Below, one piece after another: positions 9,111 through 16,296 of a stretch of 64,000 bases of DNA (its first letter is position 1; every line of letters starts with the position of its first letter). The position numbers and the translations under genes are program-made. The DNA comes from Nitrososphaerota archaeon (GTDB taxonomy: Archaea > Thermoproteota > Nitrososphaeria > Nitrososphaerales > Nitrosopumilaceae), in the NCBI GenBank assembly GCA_021323705.1, contig JAJPKL010000023.1, positions 22,718 through 86,717 on the forward strand, written 5' to 3'. The notes under the pieces were generated by a model. It ran no database searches and was not told the origin of the DNA. It saw only the letters and a program-made list of their open reading frames with translations.

Positions 9111-9404
9111 CTAGTACCTTAGGTTAAGTCCTTGGACTACACCCTGAAATCTCTGGAATTCCTGAAAGAACCTAATGCCCTTCTCTGTAATCCTAAACAG
9201 TCTATTTCTGTCAGCCTTCATTGATTCTACCAAGCCTGCATCTATCAGCTTCTGGCATTTTTCCAAGACTGCATAGTGAGAAAGATTTGCCCTTCTTGAG
9301 ATGGCGGAGACGATGACTCCTTGTATTCCACCATCCATAGTTACACCCAGGATATCAGCAATGATGCCCATTTCTGACCTGTATTGTTGTTTTGACATTG
9401 GCAT
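9111..9404 (-). CDS. Winged-helix DNA-binding protein
   Basis: A 97-residue protein from the ATG at 9404; a second ATG lies at 9398. The open frame extends further upstream to 9539, but that part does not look like protein and holds intergenic repeats. SEMGIIADILGV, VIVSAISRRANLSHYAVLEKCQKLI and RLFRITEKGIRFFQEF match archaeal PhoU/ArsR-like winged helices of the HTH_45 type. Probably a transcription regulator. It ends only a few bases before the open frame of the membrane-anchored regulator, so the three genes may share transcription. Confidence 0.7.
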   Translation of the reverse strand: MPMSKQQYRSEMGIIADILGVTMDGGIQGVIVSAISRRANLSHYAVLEKCQKLIDAGLVESMKADRNRLFRITEKGIRFFQEFQRFQGVVQGLNLRY

Positions 9405-9435
9405 CTTATAGGATTGATATTTTATGAGGGACAGC

Positions 9436-9533
9436 ATGAAACATCGTAGCGGAACGCCTAGCGGAACGGCTGTTTCATACCTTGAAATGGCCAAAAATGT
9501 GAGATTTACGAAGCGGGGGAGATATGTCTCACA
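9436..9533. promoter_or_regulatory. Intergenic region with nested repeats (operator candidate)
   Basis: An 8-bp perfect inverted repeat, ATGAAACA (9436-9443) and TGTTTCAT (9471-9478), encloses two direct copies of TAGCGGAACG (9447-9456 and 9459-9468, period 12). A second inverted pair, TGTGAGA (9498-9504) and TCTCACA (9527-9533), follows. It lies between the winged-helix gene and the divergent TRAM gene. It could be an operator for the winged-helix protein or a small structured RNA. Confidence 0.5.
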
Positions 9534-9548
9534 CATCATGTTGAACAG

Positions 9549-9590
9549 ATTTTATAGGGTATAGTTATAGGTCTAGTAACAAAGGAGGTG
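9549..9590 (+). promoter_or_regulatory. TATA box and ribosome binding site of the TRAM gene
   Basis: A TATA-like TTTTATAG lies near 9550-9557. A strong Shine-Dalgarno AAGGAGGTG lies at 9582-9590, just before the GTG start at 9596. The leadered structure is unusual for this window and fits a highly translated gene. Confidence 0.55.
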
Positions 9591-9595
9591 CAACG

Positions 9596-9940
9596 GTGAG
9601 CTTTAACGACTCTGGTTTTGGTGAAAGCCCAAGCCAAGGATACAGTGGAAATAGAGGTTATGGTGGAGGTCGAAGATTCGGCGGCGGACGACGATTCGGC
9701 GGCGGACGACGATTTGACGATAATAGACCAAAACCAGTAGAAACTGGAAAAGAATACGATGTATCCATAACAGAAATCAGTAGAAAGGGAGACGGTATCG
9801 CAAGAGTAGAAGGTTTTGTCATATTCGTCAAAGGCGGGCAAGTAGGCCAGAACGCAAAAGTAAAGATTACGCAAGTTGGCGGACGCTTTGCTACTGCTGA
9901 TGTAGTAGGCGAAGGAACCCCCCAACCAGCAGCAGAATAA
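9596..9940 (+). CDS. TRAM-domain RNA-binding protein with RGG-like tail
   Basis: A 114-residue protein. Residues 1-45 form a Gly/Arg/Phe-rich tail with tandem GGGRRF units encoded by near-perfect 18-bp repeats. Residues about 48-108 are a TRAM domain (EYDVSITEISRKGDGIARVEGF to GQNAKVKITQV). Small TRAM proteins in archaea are abundant RNA binders, proposed to act as RNA chaperones in the role bacteria give to cold-shock proteins. The added RG-rich tail likely strengthens RNA binding. GTG start supported by a strong ribosome binding site. Confidence 0.85.
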   Translation: MSFNDSGFGESPSQGYSGNRGYGGGRRFGGGRRFGGGRRFDDNRPKPVETGKEYDVSITEISRKGDGIARVEGFVIFVKGGQVGQNAKVKITQVGGRFATADVVGEGTPQPAAE

Positions 9941-9971
9941 ACTGTTGCCTGAAAAGGCGTTCTCTGATTTC

Positions 9972-10355
9972 TTACAAATTACGAGTTTTCTTTTTTATTT
10001 CTTCTATAATTTCTAATTTCCTTGCAATATCCATATTAGGTTCCATGGTAACATACACCGTTTTGCGTTTTGGATATACAACTATTTGTGTAACCCTTTG
10101 GCGTTCTATGTGCACATAATTAACAGGCCCTAAGCTTTTGTCAAATTGTTTTCGGATCTTTCGTCTTACAGCTACCTGTTTACAAAAATGTTCTTCCTCT
10201 TTTTGGGATTTGAGCGAAGTTTTACCCTCTTTCATTATAGCTTCTGATATATTCCCTTTAAGATCTATTATTGCGGCAAATCGCATCATTGGATCTAGTT
10301 TTAATATAGATTCAACGATGGGAAGAAGATTTGCCTTGCTGTTGCTTTTTTTCAA
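9972..10355 (-). CDS. Conserved thaumarchaeal-type hypothetical protein (roadblock-like fold possible)
   Basis: A 127-residue soluble protein with no signal peptide. The segment ESILKLDPMMRFAAIIDLKG reads like the start of a roadblock/LC7 or profilin-like sensor fold. Strands QRVTQIVVYPK and KTVYVTMEPN follow, then a C-terminal helix rich in Lys/Glu. I recall similar proteins as a family found in ammonia-oxidizing archaea (DUF6659-like), from memory only. Function unknown. Convergent with the TRAM gene across a 31-bp gap. Confidence 0.6.
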   Translation of the reverse strand: MKKSNSKANLLPIVESILKLDPMMRFAAIIDLKGNISEAIMKEGKTSLKSQKEEEHFCKQVAVRRKIRKQFDKSLGPVNYVHIERQRVTQIVVYPKRKTVYVTMEPNMDIARKLEIIEEIKKKTRNL

Positions 10356-10470
10356 TTAACGAAAACCAATGCCCTAATTCTAAATATATCTTGGTTTAAA
10401 CTGTATGATCGCCAAACATGCCTAAAAAGGGCCTTTTTTCCGTCCTAAGCATCTAGTTCATCTATTAACT

Positions 10471-10482
10471 TTTTATATATTA
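10471..10482 (+). promoter_or_regulatory. TATA box of the coiled-coil gene
   Basis: TTTTTATATATT lies about 26-30 bases before the ATG at 10507, the spacing expected for a leaderless archaeal transcript. Confidence 0.5.
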
Positions 10483-10506
10483 CACATTACACTAGTCATA
10501 AGCAAT

Positions 10507-11109
10507 ATGTTTGAAAAATTCCGAAAGAAAAAGGATGAATTTAAGCCAGATTCTACTAAAAAAGATGGGGAGGATTTTTCGACGCAGTACCAGCCACAGG
10601 AGGAGCTGGAACCTGAAAAAACAGCCGAAGTCATAGAGCAGTCACGCCCAGAACCTCCCAAAGTTATTGAGCAACAACCTCCAGAACAAGTAAAAATACC
10701 GGAGCCTATGCAGCAAAGGACAATGAGTACAGAAGACATAGGTATTAGAGCCCTCATGGACAAGCGAACCAAGCTTGAAGAGGCAATTGACTACGTAGGA
10801 TTAATGATTAAGAATTTGAAGGACAAAAGAACGAATTTAGAGAAAAACATAGAGGATGAATCTGTCGATATTAAGAATTTGAAAGAAAAATTGGTTAAGG
10901 TTGGGCAGTATATTGACGAAGAAAAGCAGGGAATAAAGGCCTTGCAACAAAAGAGAAGCGAGGTAGAAAGGGAAGCAGATGATGTTGCCACTATTATCAA
11001 CAGCCTTCGTGAAAAGATATTAGGTATTGATAGAATAGTAAACGAGGAAGGCAGCAAGATAGAGAAATTCAAGGACTCTAGACCAAAGTCAGAGTCCTCT
11101 TTCAGCTAA
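10507..11109 (+). CDS. Coiled-coil protein, function unknown
   Basis: A 200-residue hydrophilic protein. Residues 1-75 are charged and Pro/Glu/Gln-rich, probably disordered. Residues about 78-190 form long heptad-like helices, with similar segments LEEAIDYVGLMIKNLKDKRT and VEREADDVATIINSLREKI about 60 residues apart. No membrane segment, no enzyme motif. The shape suggests a structural or adaptor protein. It is convergent with the next gene by a 4-bp stop overlap. Confidence 0.7.
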   Translation: MFEKFRKKKDEFKPDSTKKDGEDFSTQYQPQEELEPEKTAEVIEQSRPEPPKVIEQQPPEQVKIPEPMQQRTMSTEDIGIRALMDKRTKLEEAIDYVGLMIKNLKDKRTNLEKNIEDESVDIKNLKEKLVKVGQYIDEEKQGIKALQQKRSEVEREADDVATIINSLREKILGIDRIVNEEGSKIEKFKDSRPKSESSFS

Positions 11110-11483
11110 AAGGTAAATCCTTCTTTTAGCATATTGCCCAAATTGTCTTTTATCTCCTCTTCTGAGGATAGCGAGTCTAGATCTCTGATGAGTACCTCAG
11201 TTGCAAGACACTGGTTTTTTGAAAACTGGTAATAACAATCCAGTTTTTCCTGATAGGTTTTTGCATTATAGTACGTAGACCAAAAGTTTTCGGTAGAATG
11301 CTGCACATATAGTAGAAATTTTTGAATCACAGTCTCAATTTTGGGAGATGGATTATCTTTCATCAAACCAATTAGAATTTGTTCCAATTTACTATCCAAG
11401 TTGGACTCGTAAATTAATTGGTAAATGTCTACATTTTTTGTCACAGTTTCTTTATGCGACTGTATCATAAAAGCTTTCATCAA
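11106..11483 (-). CDS. Hypothetical helical protein
   Basis: A 125-residue, mostly helical soluble protein (DIYQLIYESNLDSKLEQILI, ENFWSTYYNAKTYQEKLD). No signal peptide or catalytic motif. Alternative start at the internal ATG of FMIQSH. Its stop interlocks with that of the coiled-coil gene. Family not recognised. Confidence 0.6.
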   Translation of the reverse strand: MMKAFMIQSHKETVTKNVDIYQLIYESNLDSKLEQILIGLMKDNPSPKIETVIQKFLLYVQHSTENFWSTYYNAKTYQEKLDCYYQFSKNQCLATEVLIRDLDSLSSEEEIKDNLGNMLKEGFTF

Positions 11484-11595
11484 TAATTTTCAAAAAATTC
11501 TCTACTAACATGTAACAACTCCATCTATTGTAAAGAAAGAAGAATTTCAGCTATGAAATAGTCACAATACTTAAATAATTTGCATGTGTATATAT

Positions 11596-11786
11596 TGTCC
11601 CTGCAAAGGAATATCCTCCCAAGACAGGCATCATGCAGCAAACGTGTGATACGGTAAGGCAAACCCTACCGTAAAAGAACCCAGCGGAGAAATCCGAAGG
11701 GAATGACGACAATGGTCGTCTGTCTTTGAATGCTTGCATTCTCACGCAGTGTGTAAATCACACACAACTGCATGATAGAGTTTTTT
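11596..11786 (+). ncRNA. Strongly structured RNA candidate, unknown class
   Basis: A set of nested complementary segments. Outer stem TCATGCAG 11631-11638 with CTGCATGA 11768-11775. Next stem GTGTGAT 11644-11650 with ATCACAC 11757-11763. Inside lie four hairpins: ACGGTA/TACCGT (11651-11656, 11667-11672); CGGA-GAAA-TCCG (11685-11696, GNRA tetraloop, extended by CCC/GGG); GACGAC/GTCGTC (11705-11710, 11715-11720); GAATG/CATTC (11728-11732, 11737-11741). A 5-prime hairpin pairs TGTC 11596-11599 with GACA 11623-11626. CTTAAATA near 11570 could be the TATA box, and TTTTTT at 11781-11786 a terminator. Not 5S, RNase P or SRP RNA by their hallmarks. A leader of the MFS gene is the main alternative. 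Confidence 0.7.
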
Positions 11787-11831
11787 CCCAATTATCACAA
11801 AATAGACTAAATTATGCAAATTATTCAAATA

Positions 11832-11839
11832 GATTATAC
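11832..11839 (+). promoter_or_regulatory. TATA box of the MFS transporter gene
   Basis: ATTATACA lies about 33 bases before the GTG start at 11869, so the transporter probably has its own promoter downstream of the RNA's U-tract. Confidence 0.45.
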
Positions 11840-11868
11840 AATAATGCCATCTCTATAACTGTCTGAAC

Positions 11869-13137
11869 GTGCAACCAGTACAATCACAAAAGTGGATGTG
11901 GTACATTCTTCCAGGCCAGATTTCTGTACAAGGTCTGAATATTGTAATTCCTTTGTATGTAATATCTCTTGGTGGCGACATAGGAGAAGTTGCAATAATC
12001 ACTGCTCTTCAGAATGCTTCCATTGCCACAGGTTCTATTTTTTGGGGCAAGATAATCGATAGATTTCACGCCAGACGGTTTATACTTCTCATATCATTCT
12101 TTGTTGTTCTGCTTAGCAGTGTTGGCATGTATCTGACTACGTCGATTACCGCACTTTATGTCATTTCGCCCATACTTGGATTTTTTCTAGTTGGCAGAAA
12201 TCCTGTAACTCAATTGCTTGTGATGGAATCTGTGCAGAAGAATCTTTGGAGTTGGCTTTTTGCAAGAACATCAATAATTAGTACTCTTGGAATGTTAGCT
12301 GCGATGATAATTGGAACCGTTGATAGTCTCTATCTTGATCTAAGGCCATATTTTTTGATCTGTGCGGCATCAAGCGGAATAGCGATGGTTCTTAGCACAA
12401 GTGTTAAGGGTGCAGGATTCCATCTTGAGCGAAGTAGCGTGGCCCATTCCATACATGGCTTGCGCTACATAATGAGTCACTATCATTTTGTCTTTCCAAA
12501 AATTCCCGAACTATATGATTTCAAGCACATAATTACAATATTTAAGGGAAAGATAAGCAATGAGATTGGAATTTTCTATATTGCAATATTCTGTTTCAAT
12601 CTTGGGAGCAACATGTATTCAACAGGTTGGAGTCCTTTTCTTGTAAGCCGCCATTTTTCAAATTCTGGAATTTTCCTAAACTACATGATTCAGATGGCTA
12701 CTATGCTGCTTATCTTTTTTGTAGCTCCTAAAATAATTTCCAAGGTGGGGGAAGAACGATCTACGTTAATGGCATTCATGCCTAGAATTTTAGCTGTAGT
12801 AATTCCTGCTGTAACAATTCCAATAATGATAGGGAGTGTAGGTACATTGTTGGCCATCATTTCATCCTGTCTTTTAGTTATTGGGTTTTCTATTTTTAGT
12901 ACATCAAGCTCAGTCATCTTTTTCAAAAGCATACCACAGGGTTTTGAGGGAAAGTATCTTGGAGTCAACAGTGCTGTGACCGGAATTGGCGTTTTTATGG
13001 GGGCTCTTATTACTGGAAATCTTACAAAGGCGTTTGGTTACTCTGCGCTGTTTTTCTCTTCTGCCACAATACTAGTTGTTTCCTTGATTTTATTTGGAAT
13101 GTATTTCCGCTACAGACTATCGCACAAGATAGCCTAG
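11869..13137 (+). CDS. Major facilitator superfamily transporter
   Basis: A 422-residue protein with about twelve membrane helices. The loop GKIIDRFHARRFILL between helices 2 and 3 is the MFS motif-A position. A longer cytoplasmic loop (about 190-240) separates the two halves. NSAVTGIGVFMGALITGNLTKAFG in the C-terminal half is also MFS-like. The substrate is unknown; export of small molecules is common for this type. GTG start, probably leaderless. The stop overlaps that of cdvB by 4 bp. Confidence 0.82.
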   Translation: MQPVQSQKWMWYILPGQISVQGLNIVIPLYVISLGGDIGEVAIITALQNASIATGSIFWGKIIDRFHARRFILLISFFVVLLSSVGMYLTTSITALYVISPILGFFLVGRNPVTQLLVMESVQKNLWSWLFARTSIISTLGMLAAMIIGTVDSLYLDLRPYFLICAASSGIAMVLSTSVKGAGFHLERSSVAHSIHGLRYIMSHYHFVFPKIPELYDFKHIITIFKGKISNEIGIFYIAIFCFNLGSNMYSTGWSPFLVSRHFSNSGIFLNYMIQMATMLLIFFVAPKIISKVGEERSTLMAFMPRILAVVIPAVTIPIMIGSVGTLLAIISSCLLVIGFSIFSTSSSVIFFKSIPQGFEGKYLGVNSAVTGIGVFMGALITGNLTKAFGYSALFFSSATILVVSLILFGMYFRYRLSHKIA

Positions 13138-13772
13138 ACGTAGCGGGCAGAAGCTGATTGATCGCCTGCAGGCATGGAAGGCAGCTTATCATTTACTGCT
13201 GCCTCTGCTACTGCTGCCGCTTCCTGGATTATTTTCTCAGATTCTTCGTCTGTGACTCCAGAGTCAATTCCAAAGTCGCCGCTGTGGAATGTATCTGTCA
13301 TCAATCCACTGAGCATATCAGTCATTCCAGATAGTTCACGGTCTGCTTCTGGCATAAATTGTACTAGGGAGGATCGCAGGCTCTTCATCAAGCCAATAGT
13401 TGGCATGATTGTCACTACCGTATCTCCTAGATCGTGGAAGGTGCTGAGCCTGAGCTCGATTTGTTCAAGTGCTATTCTAGCATTTCCAAGTAGTTTGGTA
13501 ACTTTTCTAACTTCAGCTAATTCTTTTGATAAAACTCTACTAGCAGTAAGATCATGCTGTTGAGTGGCAACTACAATTCTTTTGAATAACTTTTCATCTC
13601 TTTGTTTTAATTTTGTAATCATTCCGTCAAGTTTTCCAATTTGAGTTTGGAGTCTTTTTACTGCTTGCTCCATTCTTGGCTTTAGAGGGCCTTTTGGTCT
13701 TAAGGCGTCGTTGATTCTTTCACCAACGCTTGGTGTCTGTGGTTTTTGCCAGTTCTTTGCAAATGTTGTCAT
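13134..13772 (-). CDS. cdvB: CdvB / ESCRT-III (Snf7-like) protein
   Basis: A 212-residue protein. It has the basic N-terminal helix (NDALRPKGPLKPRMEQAVKR) and long helical hairpin (QTQIGKLDGMITKLKQRDEK, then IVVATQQHD) of archaeal ESCRT-III. ELAEVRKVTKLLGNARIALEQIELRL matches the helix 3 region. The acidic C-terminal part (DEESEKIIQEAAAVAEAAV) is the MIM-like tail region. CdvB polymers drive membrane constriction in cell division. Thaumarchaea usually carry several CdvB paralogues; which one this is cannot be settled here. cdvA and cdvC are not adjacent. Confidence 0.88.
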   Translation of the reverse strand: MTTFAKNWQKPQTPSVGERINDALRPKGPLKPRMEQAVKRLQTQIGKLDGMITKLKQRDEKLFKRIVVATQQHDLTASRVLSKELAEVRKVTKLLGNARIALEQIELRLSTFHDLGDTVVTIMPTIGLMKSLRSSLVQFMPEADRELSGMTDMLSGLMTDTFHSGDFGIDSGVTDEESEKIIQEAAAVAEAAVNDKLPSMPAGDQSASARYV

Positions 13773-13949
13773 GTGTACGACTAAAAAAATCTGTTATTAA
13801 TTTCAGGTGTAAAATGTGGTTCACAGTATGCTAAATTTAGCTAACAAATTGCTTGCTTGAGATAGCCACTGCTGGATTCTTGCTAAAAAATCAAAATTTT
13901 CGGATAATCTAGCTGGATATATCCTAGATTCAATCCCCACTACAAAGAT

Positions 13950-14060
13950 TTACTGCATTACTGGTATTGCAATATTTCTTTGTGGATGGATTTTCTTTAT
14001 GTGAATTGCAAGCGCACTGCTTGACGGTTGCGATTCACAGCAAAGTGGACATTTTTCCAT
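13950..14060 (-). CDS. C2H2 zinc-finger microprotein
   Basis: A 36-residue open frame with C4-x2-C7-x12-H20-x4-H25, a textbook C2H2 zinc-finger spacing (EKCPLCCESQ ... AIHIKKIH). A TATA-like CTTAAATA on the same strand (about 14092-14100) lies upstream at a workable distance. Small C2H2 proteins are common in these archaea. It fills part of the gap between cdvB and TFB. Confidence 0.5.
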   Translation of the reverse strand: MEKCPLCCESQPSSSALAIHIKKIHPQRNIAIPVMQ

Positions 14061-14448
14061 TTTATTTATTGCCTGTCATCCAGAACTAACGTATTTAAGG
14101 TTTTGGTTGAAGTGTTTTAACAACAAAAAGTTATCAAATTTTAAAAAATGTTTTTTCTGTTTTTGAAAAATAATTCTTATCTACTCATTCATTTTTTAGA
14201 AATGATTTCATCTCATCTCTTTTCAAAACACAAAACTGTTTTCAAGTTACATTACAAAAAATTTGTTGCACCGATTTACGGAATTGCCTTTCTCCATGAA
14301 TCAACTAACACTGATCTAATTATTTCAATTATTATATGATAAAAAACAAAAAATTAGAAGTTATTCAATATATATTTTAAATTTTAATAATTTCACTTAT
14401 AGTTAAACCTTTTTATCTATGTTAACCGAAATTCTTATAAGATATTAT
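14061..14448. other. AT-rich intergenic region upstream of TFB
   Basis: Very AT-rich sequence with runs of T and A. The frame at 14148-14339 is Phe/Ile-rich and has no domain, so I do not call it a gene. TTTTATCTA near 14411-14419 is a plausible TATA box for TFB. Nothing else is recognised. Confidence 0.5.
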
Positions 14449-15363
14449 ATGACTCGCGAATCTTTTGGCTCTGGTGGACGCTGTCCACGTTGTGGAAAAG
14501 GTCCAATGGTTACAGATAGTACCACAGGCGAAATGTTTTGTGGCGGATGTGGATTTGTTATGACAGAACGCGTCGAAGAATCTGGACCAGAATGGAGATC
14601 TTTCTCCAAAGAAGAGCACGAGGACAGAAGCAGAACAGGAACTCCAACATCACTTGCAATGCACGACATGGGATTAGCAACAATCATTGGTCCTGCAGAC
14701 AAGGATGCATCAGGAAAACCACTTTCCGCATCAATGAAGAGTACCATTGAACGACTTAGGACTTGGGATAGCAGGAGTCAAGTTCATGAACCAGTAGACA
14801 GAAACTTCAGACAGGCTTTCAGTGAGCTTGATAGATTAAAGGACAAACTTGCACTGTCCGATGCAGTAATAGAAAAGACTGCATATATCTATAGAAAAGC
14901 ACTTGACAAAGGTCTTGTAAGGGGAAGATCTATTCCCGGACTCGTAGCAGCTGCACTTTATGCAGCATGTAGAGATACAGAGACTCCAAGAACTCTAACA
15001 GACGTAGCAAGCGGAATTAATATCAAAAGAAAAGATGTGGCCCGATGCTATAGACTCTTACTTAGAGAACTTGATCTCAAGATGCCGGTAGTTGATCCAA
15101 TAAAGTGTGTCGCAAGAATTGCAAGTAAGGCAGGATTAAGCGAAAAGACAAAACGAAAAGCTTTACAGATCCTAAAGGATGCAGCTGAGATCGAGATTTC
15201 AGCCGGAAAGGATCCGATGGGACTTGCTGCTGCTGCTTTGTATCTCTCTTGTGTAATGAATGGAGAGAACAAAACACAAAAAGATGTTGCACAAGCTGCT
15301 GGAGTAACTGAAGTAACAATTCGAAATAGATACAAGGGACTAAAAGAATCCCTAAAGCTCTAA
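14449..15363 (+). CDS. tfb: Transcription initiation factor IIB (TFB)
   Basis: About 304 residues from the ATG at 14449; the frame opens at 14419, but the usual TFB N-terminus follows the second start. The zinc ribbon CPRCGKGP ... FCGGCGF (C-x2-C-x15-C-x2-C) is followed by the B-finger/linker (EWRSFSKEEHEDRSRTGTP). Two cyclin-like repeats follow, including GRSIPGLVAAALYAACRDTE and DPMGLAAAALYLSCVMNG. It bridges TBP-bound promoters and RNA polymerase. Thaumarchaea often have several TFBs. Confidence 0.95.
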   Translation: MTRESFGSGGRCPRCGKGPMVTDSTTGEMFCGGCGFVMTERVEESGPEWRSFSKEEHEDRSRTGTPTSLAMHDMGLATIIGPADKDASGKPLSASMKSTIERLRTWDSRSQVHEPVDRNFRQAFSELDRLKDKLALSDAVIEKTAYIYRKALDKGLVRGRSIPGLVAAALYAACRDTETPRTLTDVASGINIKRKDVARCYRLLLRELDLKMPVVDPIKCVARIASKAGLSEKTKRKALQILKDAAEIEISAGKDPMGLAAAALYLSCVMNGENKTQKDVAQAAGVTEVTIRNRYKGLKESLKL

Positions 15364-15485
15364 ATTTTTTTAAAATTAGTTTCTAATTTTACTACTGTCA
15401 AATGAGTAATCAAAAACAATCAAACAAAAAATTTTTCAATATCAATGATTCCAGAATTATTTCATCATAGTTATAGAATGAAAAA

Positions 15486-15601
15486 GGGCGTGGCCCCAAT
15501 CGCAGACATTCAGAGATTACCTCTTAAGAGCCGCCCACAGCGGTCACATATATGGTCTGCGAAGCCACGCCTACCGAGCAGTAGATTTTACATCTTTCTG
15601 C
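15486..15601 (+). ncRNA. Two-hairpin small RNA candidate
   Basis: Main hairpin: GGCGTGGC 15487-15494 pairs with GCCACGCC 15564-15571. After an internal loop, CGCAGAC 15501-15507 pairs with GTCTGCG 15555-15561. Inside are CCGC/GCGG (15531-15534, 15540-15543) and AGAG/CTCT. A second hairpin pairs GCAG 15578-15581 with CTGC 15598-15601 and AGAT with ATCT. The long GC-rich stems stand out in otherwise AT-rich intergenic DNA. An AATTATTT near 15452 could be the TATA box. An H/ACA-like guide is possible but unproven; the overlapping 76-codon frame is probably chance. The rest of 15602-15777 is AT-rich with no gene seen. Confidence 0.55.
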
Positions 15602-15777
15602 ATCAGTTAATATATAAGATCAAAGTATTTAGGATTTATTATATAATTTTTGATATTTTTAACACAATTTATTAAATTTTTTAAAATAAAGGTTGTTTAA
15701 ACTATAATTAGAAAGTATAACATTTACAATATTTACACAGATTGAAAATACATGGGTCTGACTGTCCTTTCTTGATT

Positions 15778-16179
15778 TTATTTTCTTGCAACAGATTCCA
15801 ATTTTTCCAATTCTTGTTCTATACGCCCAACTAGCTCAGACAACGAACAAGGTTTTGGGATAAAAGTTCGTTCATCTAATTCGGGAAGTGCTTTATGAAA
15901 TTCATCTCGATATTCAAGATCATGTGCAGTACAAAAACACATTTTCACGTAGTGATCTAATTTTCGTATCTCTCGATACAACTCAAAGCCATTCAGTTTT
16001 GGCATCCTGATGTCAAGAAGGCACAGGGAGTATTCAGAAGGTTTGTAGTTAGCCAACGCCAGAAGAGGATCTGTGTATGCATCAACAGAAAATCCTCTTT
16101 GTTCTAGCCCGTTTTTCAATGAATAAACAATATCATCCTCATCATCAACTACGAGAATTCTTGGTTTGTGTGTTTCCAT
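15778..16179 (-). CDS. CheY-like single-domain response regulator
   Basis: A 133-residue receiver domain from the ATG at 16179; the longer frame upstream is not protein-like. Acidic pocket D12/D13 (VVDDEDD), phosphoacceptor D56 (LLDIRMP), T84 (CTAHD) and K109 (IPKPCS) are all present. No output domain. Its kinase and target are not in the window. It is divergent from the SDR gene, and the space between holds GATCTAGA twice at a 10-bp period (16190-16207). Confidence 0.88.
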   Translation of the reverse strand: METHKPRILVVDDEDDIVYSLKNGLEQRGFSVDAYTDPLLALANYKPSEYSLCLLDIRMPKLNGFELYREIRKLDHYVKMCFCTAHDLEYRDEFHKALPELDERTFIPKPCSLSELVGRIEQELEKLESVARK

Positions 16180-16296
16180 AGTATTTTTTGATCTAGATGG
16201 ATCTAGAAAAGCACAACGACTGATTCTACTAGTATAATCTACTATAATGGAGTATCGCGAATAGACATATAATATTCCAAATAAAATTCTAAACAA

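Noticed and set aside
9405..9539. 45-residue N-terminal extension of the 9.1-kb winged-helix gene
   Set aside because: This part contains the inverted and direct repeats and reads like chance coding; the winged helix begins at the ATGs at 9404/9398.
10421..10440. AAAAAGGGCCTTTTTT as a terminator
   Set aside because: Not placed at the end of any gene on either strand, and its pairing leaves almost no loop; kept only as a sequence oddity.
11596..11786. Assignment of the structured RNA as RNase P, SRP or 5S RNA
   Set aside because: The hallmark conserved segments of these RNAs, such as the GGAAA-GUC region of RNase P or the SRP helix 8 core, are not found on either strand.
14148..14339. 63-codon open frame upstream of TFB
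   Set aside because: Phe/Ile/Lys-rich composition is what AT-rich non-coding DNA gives; no promoter or domain evidence.
15445..15675. 76-codon open frame on the + strand
   Set aside because: It covers the paired RNA candidate, has no protein-like pattern and no domain. The base pairing explains the sequence better.
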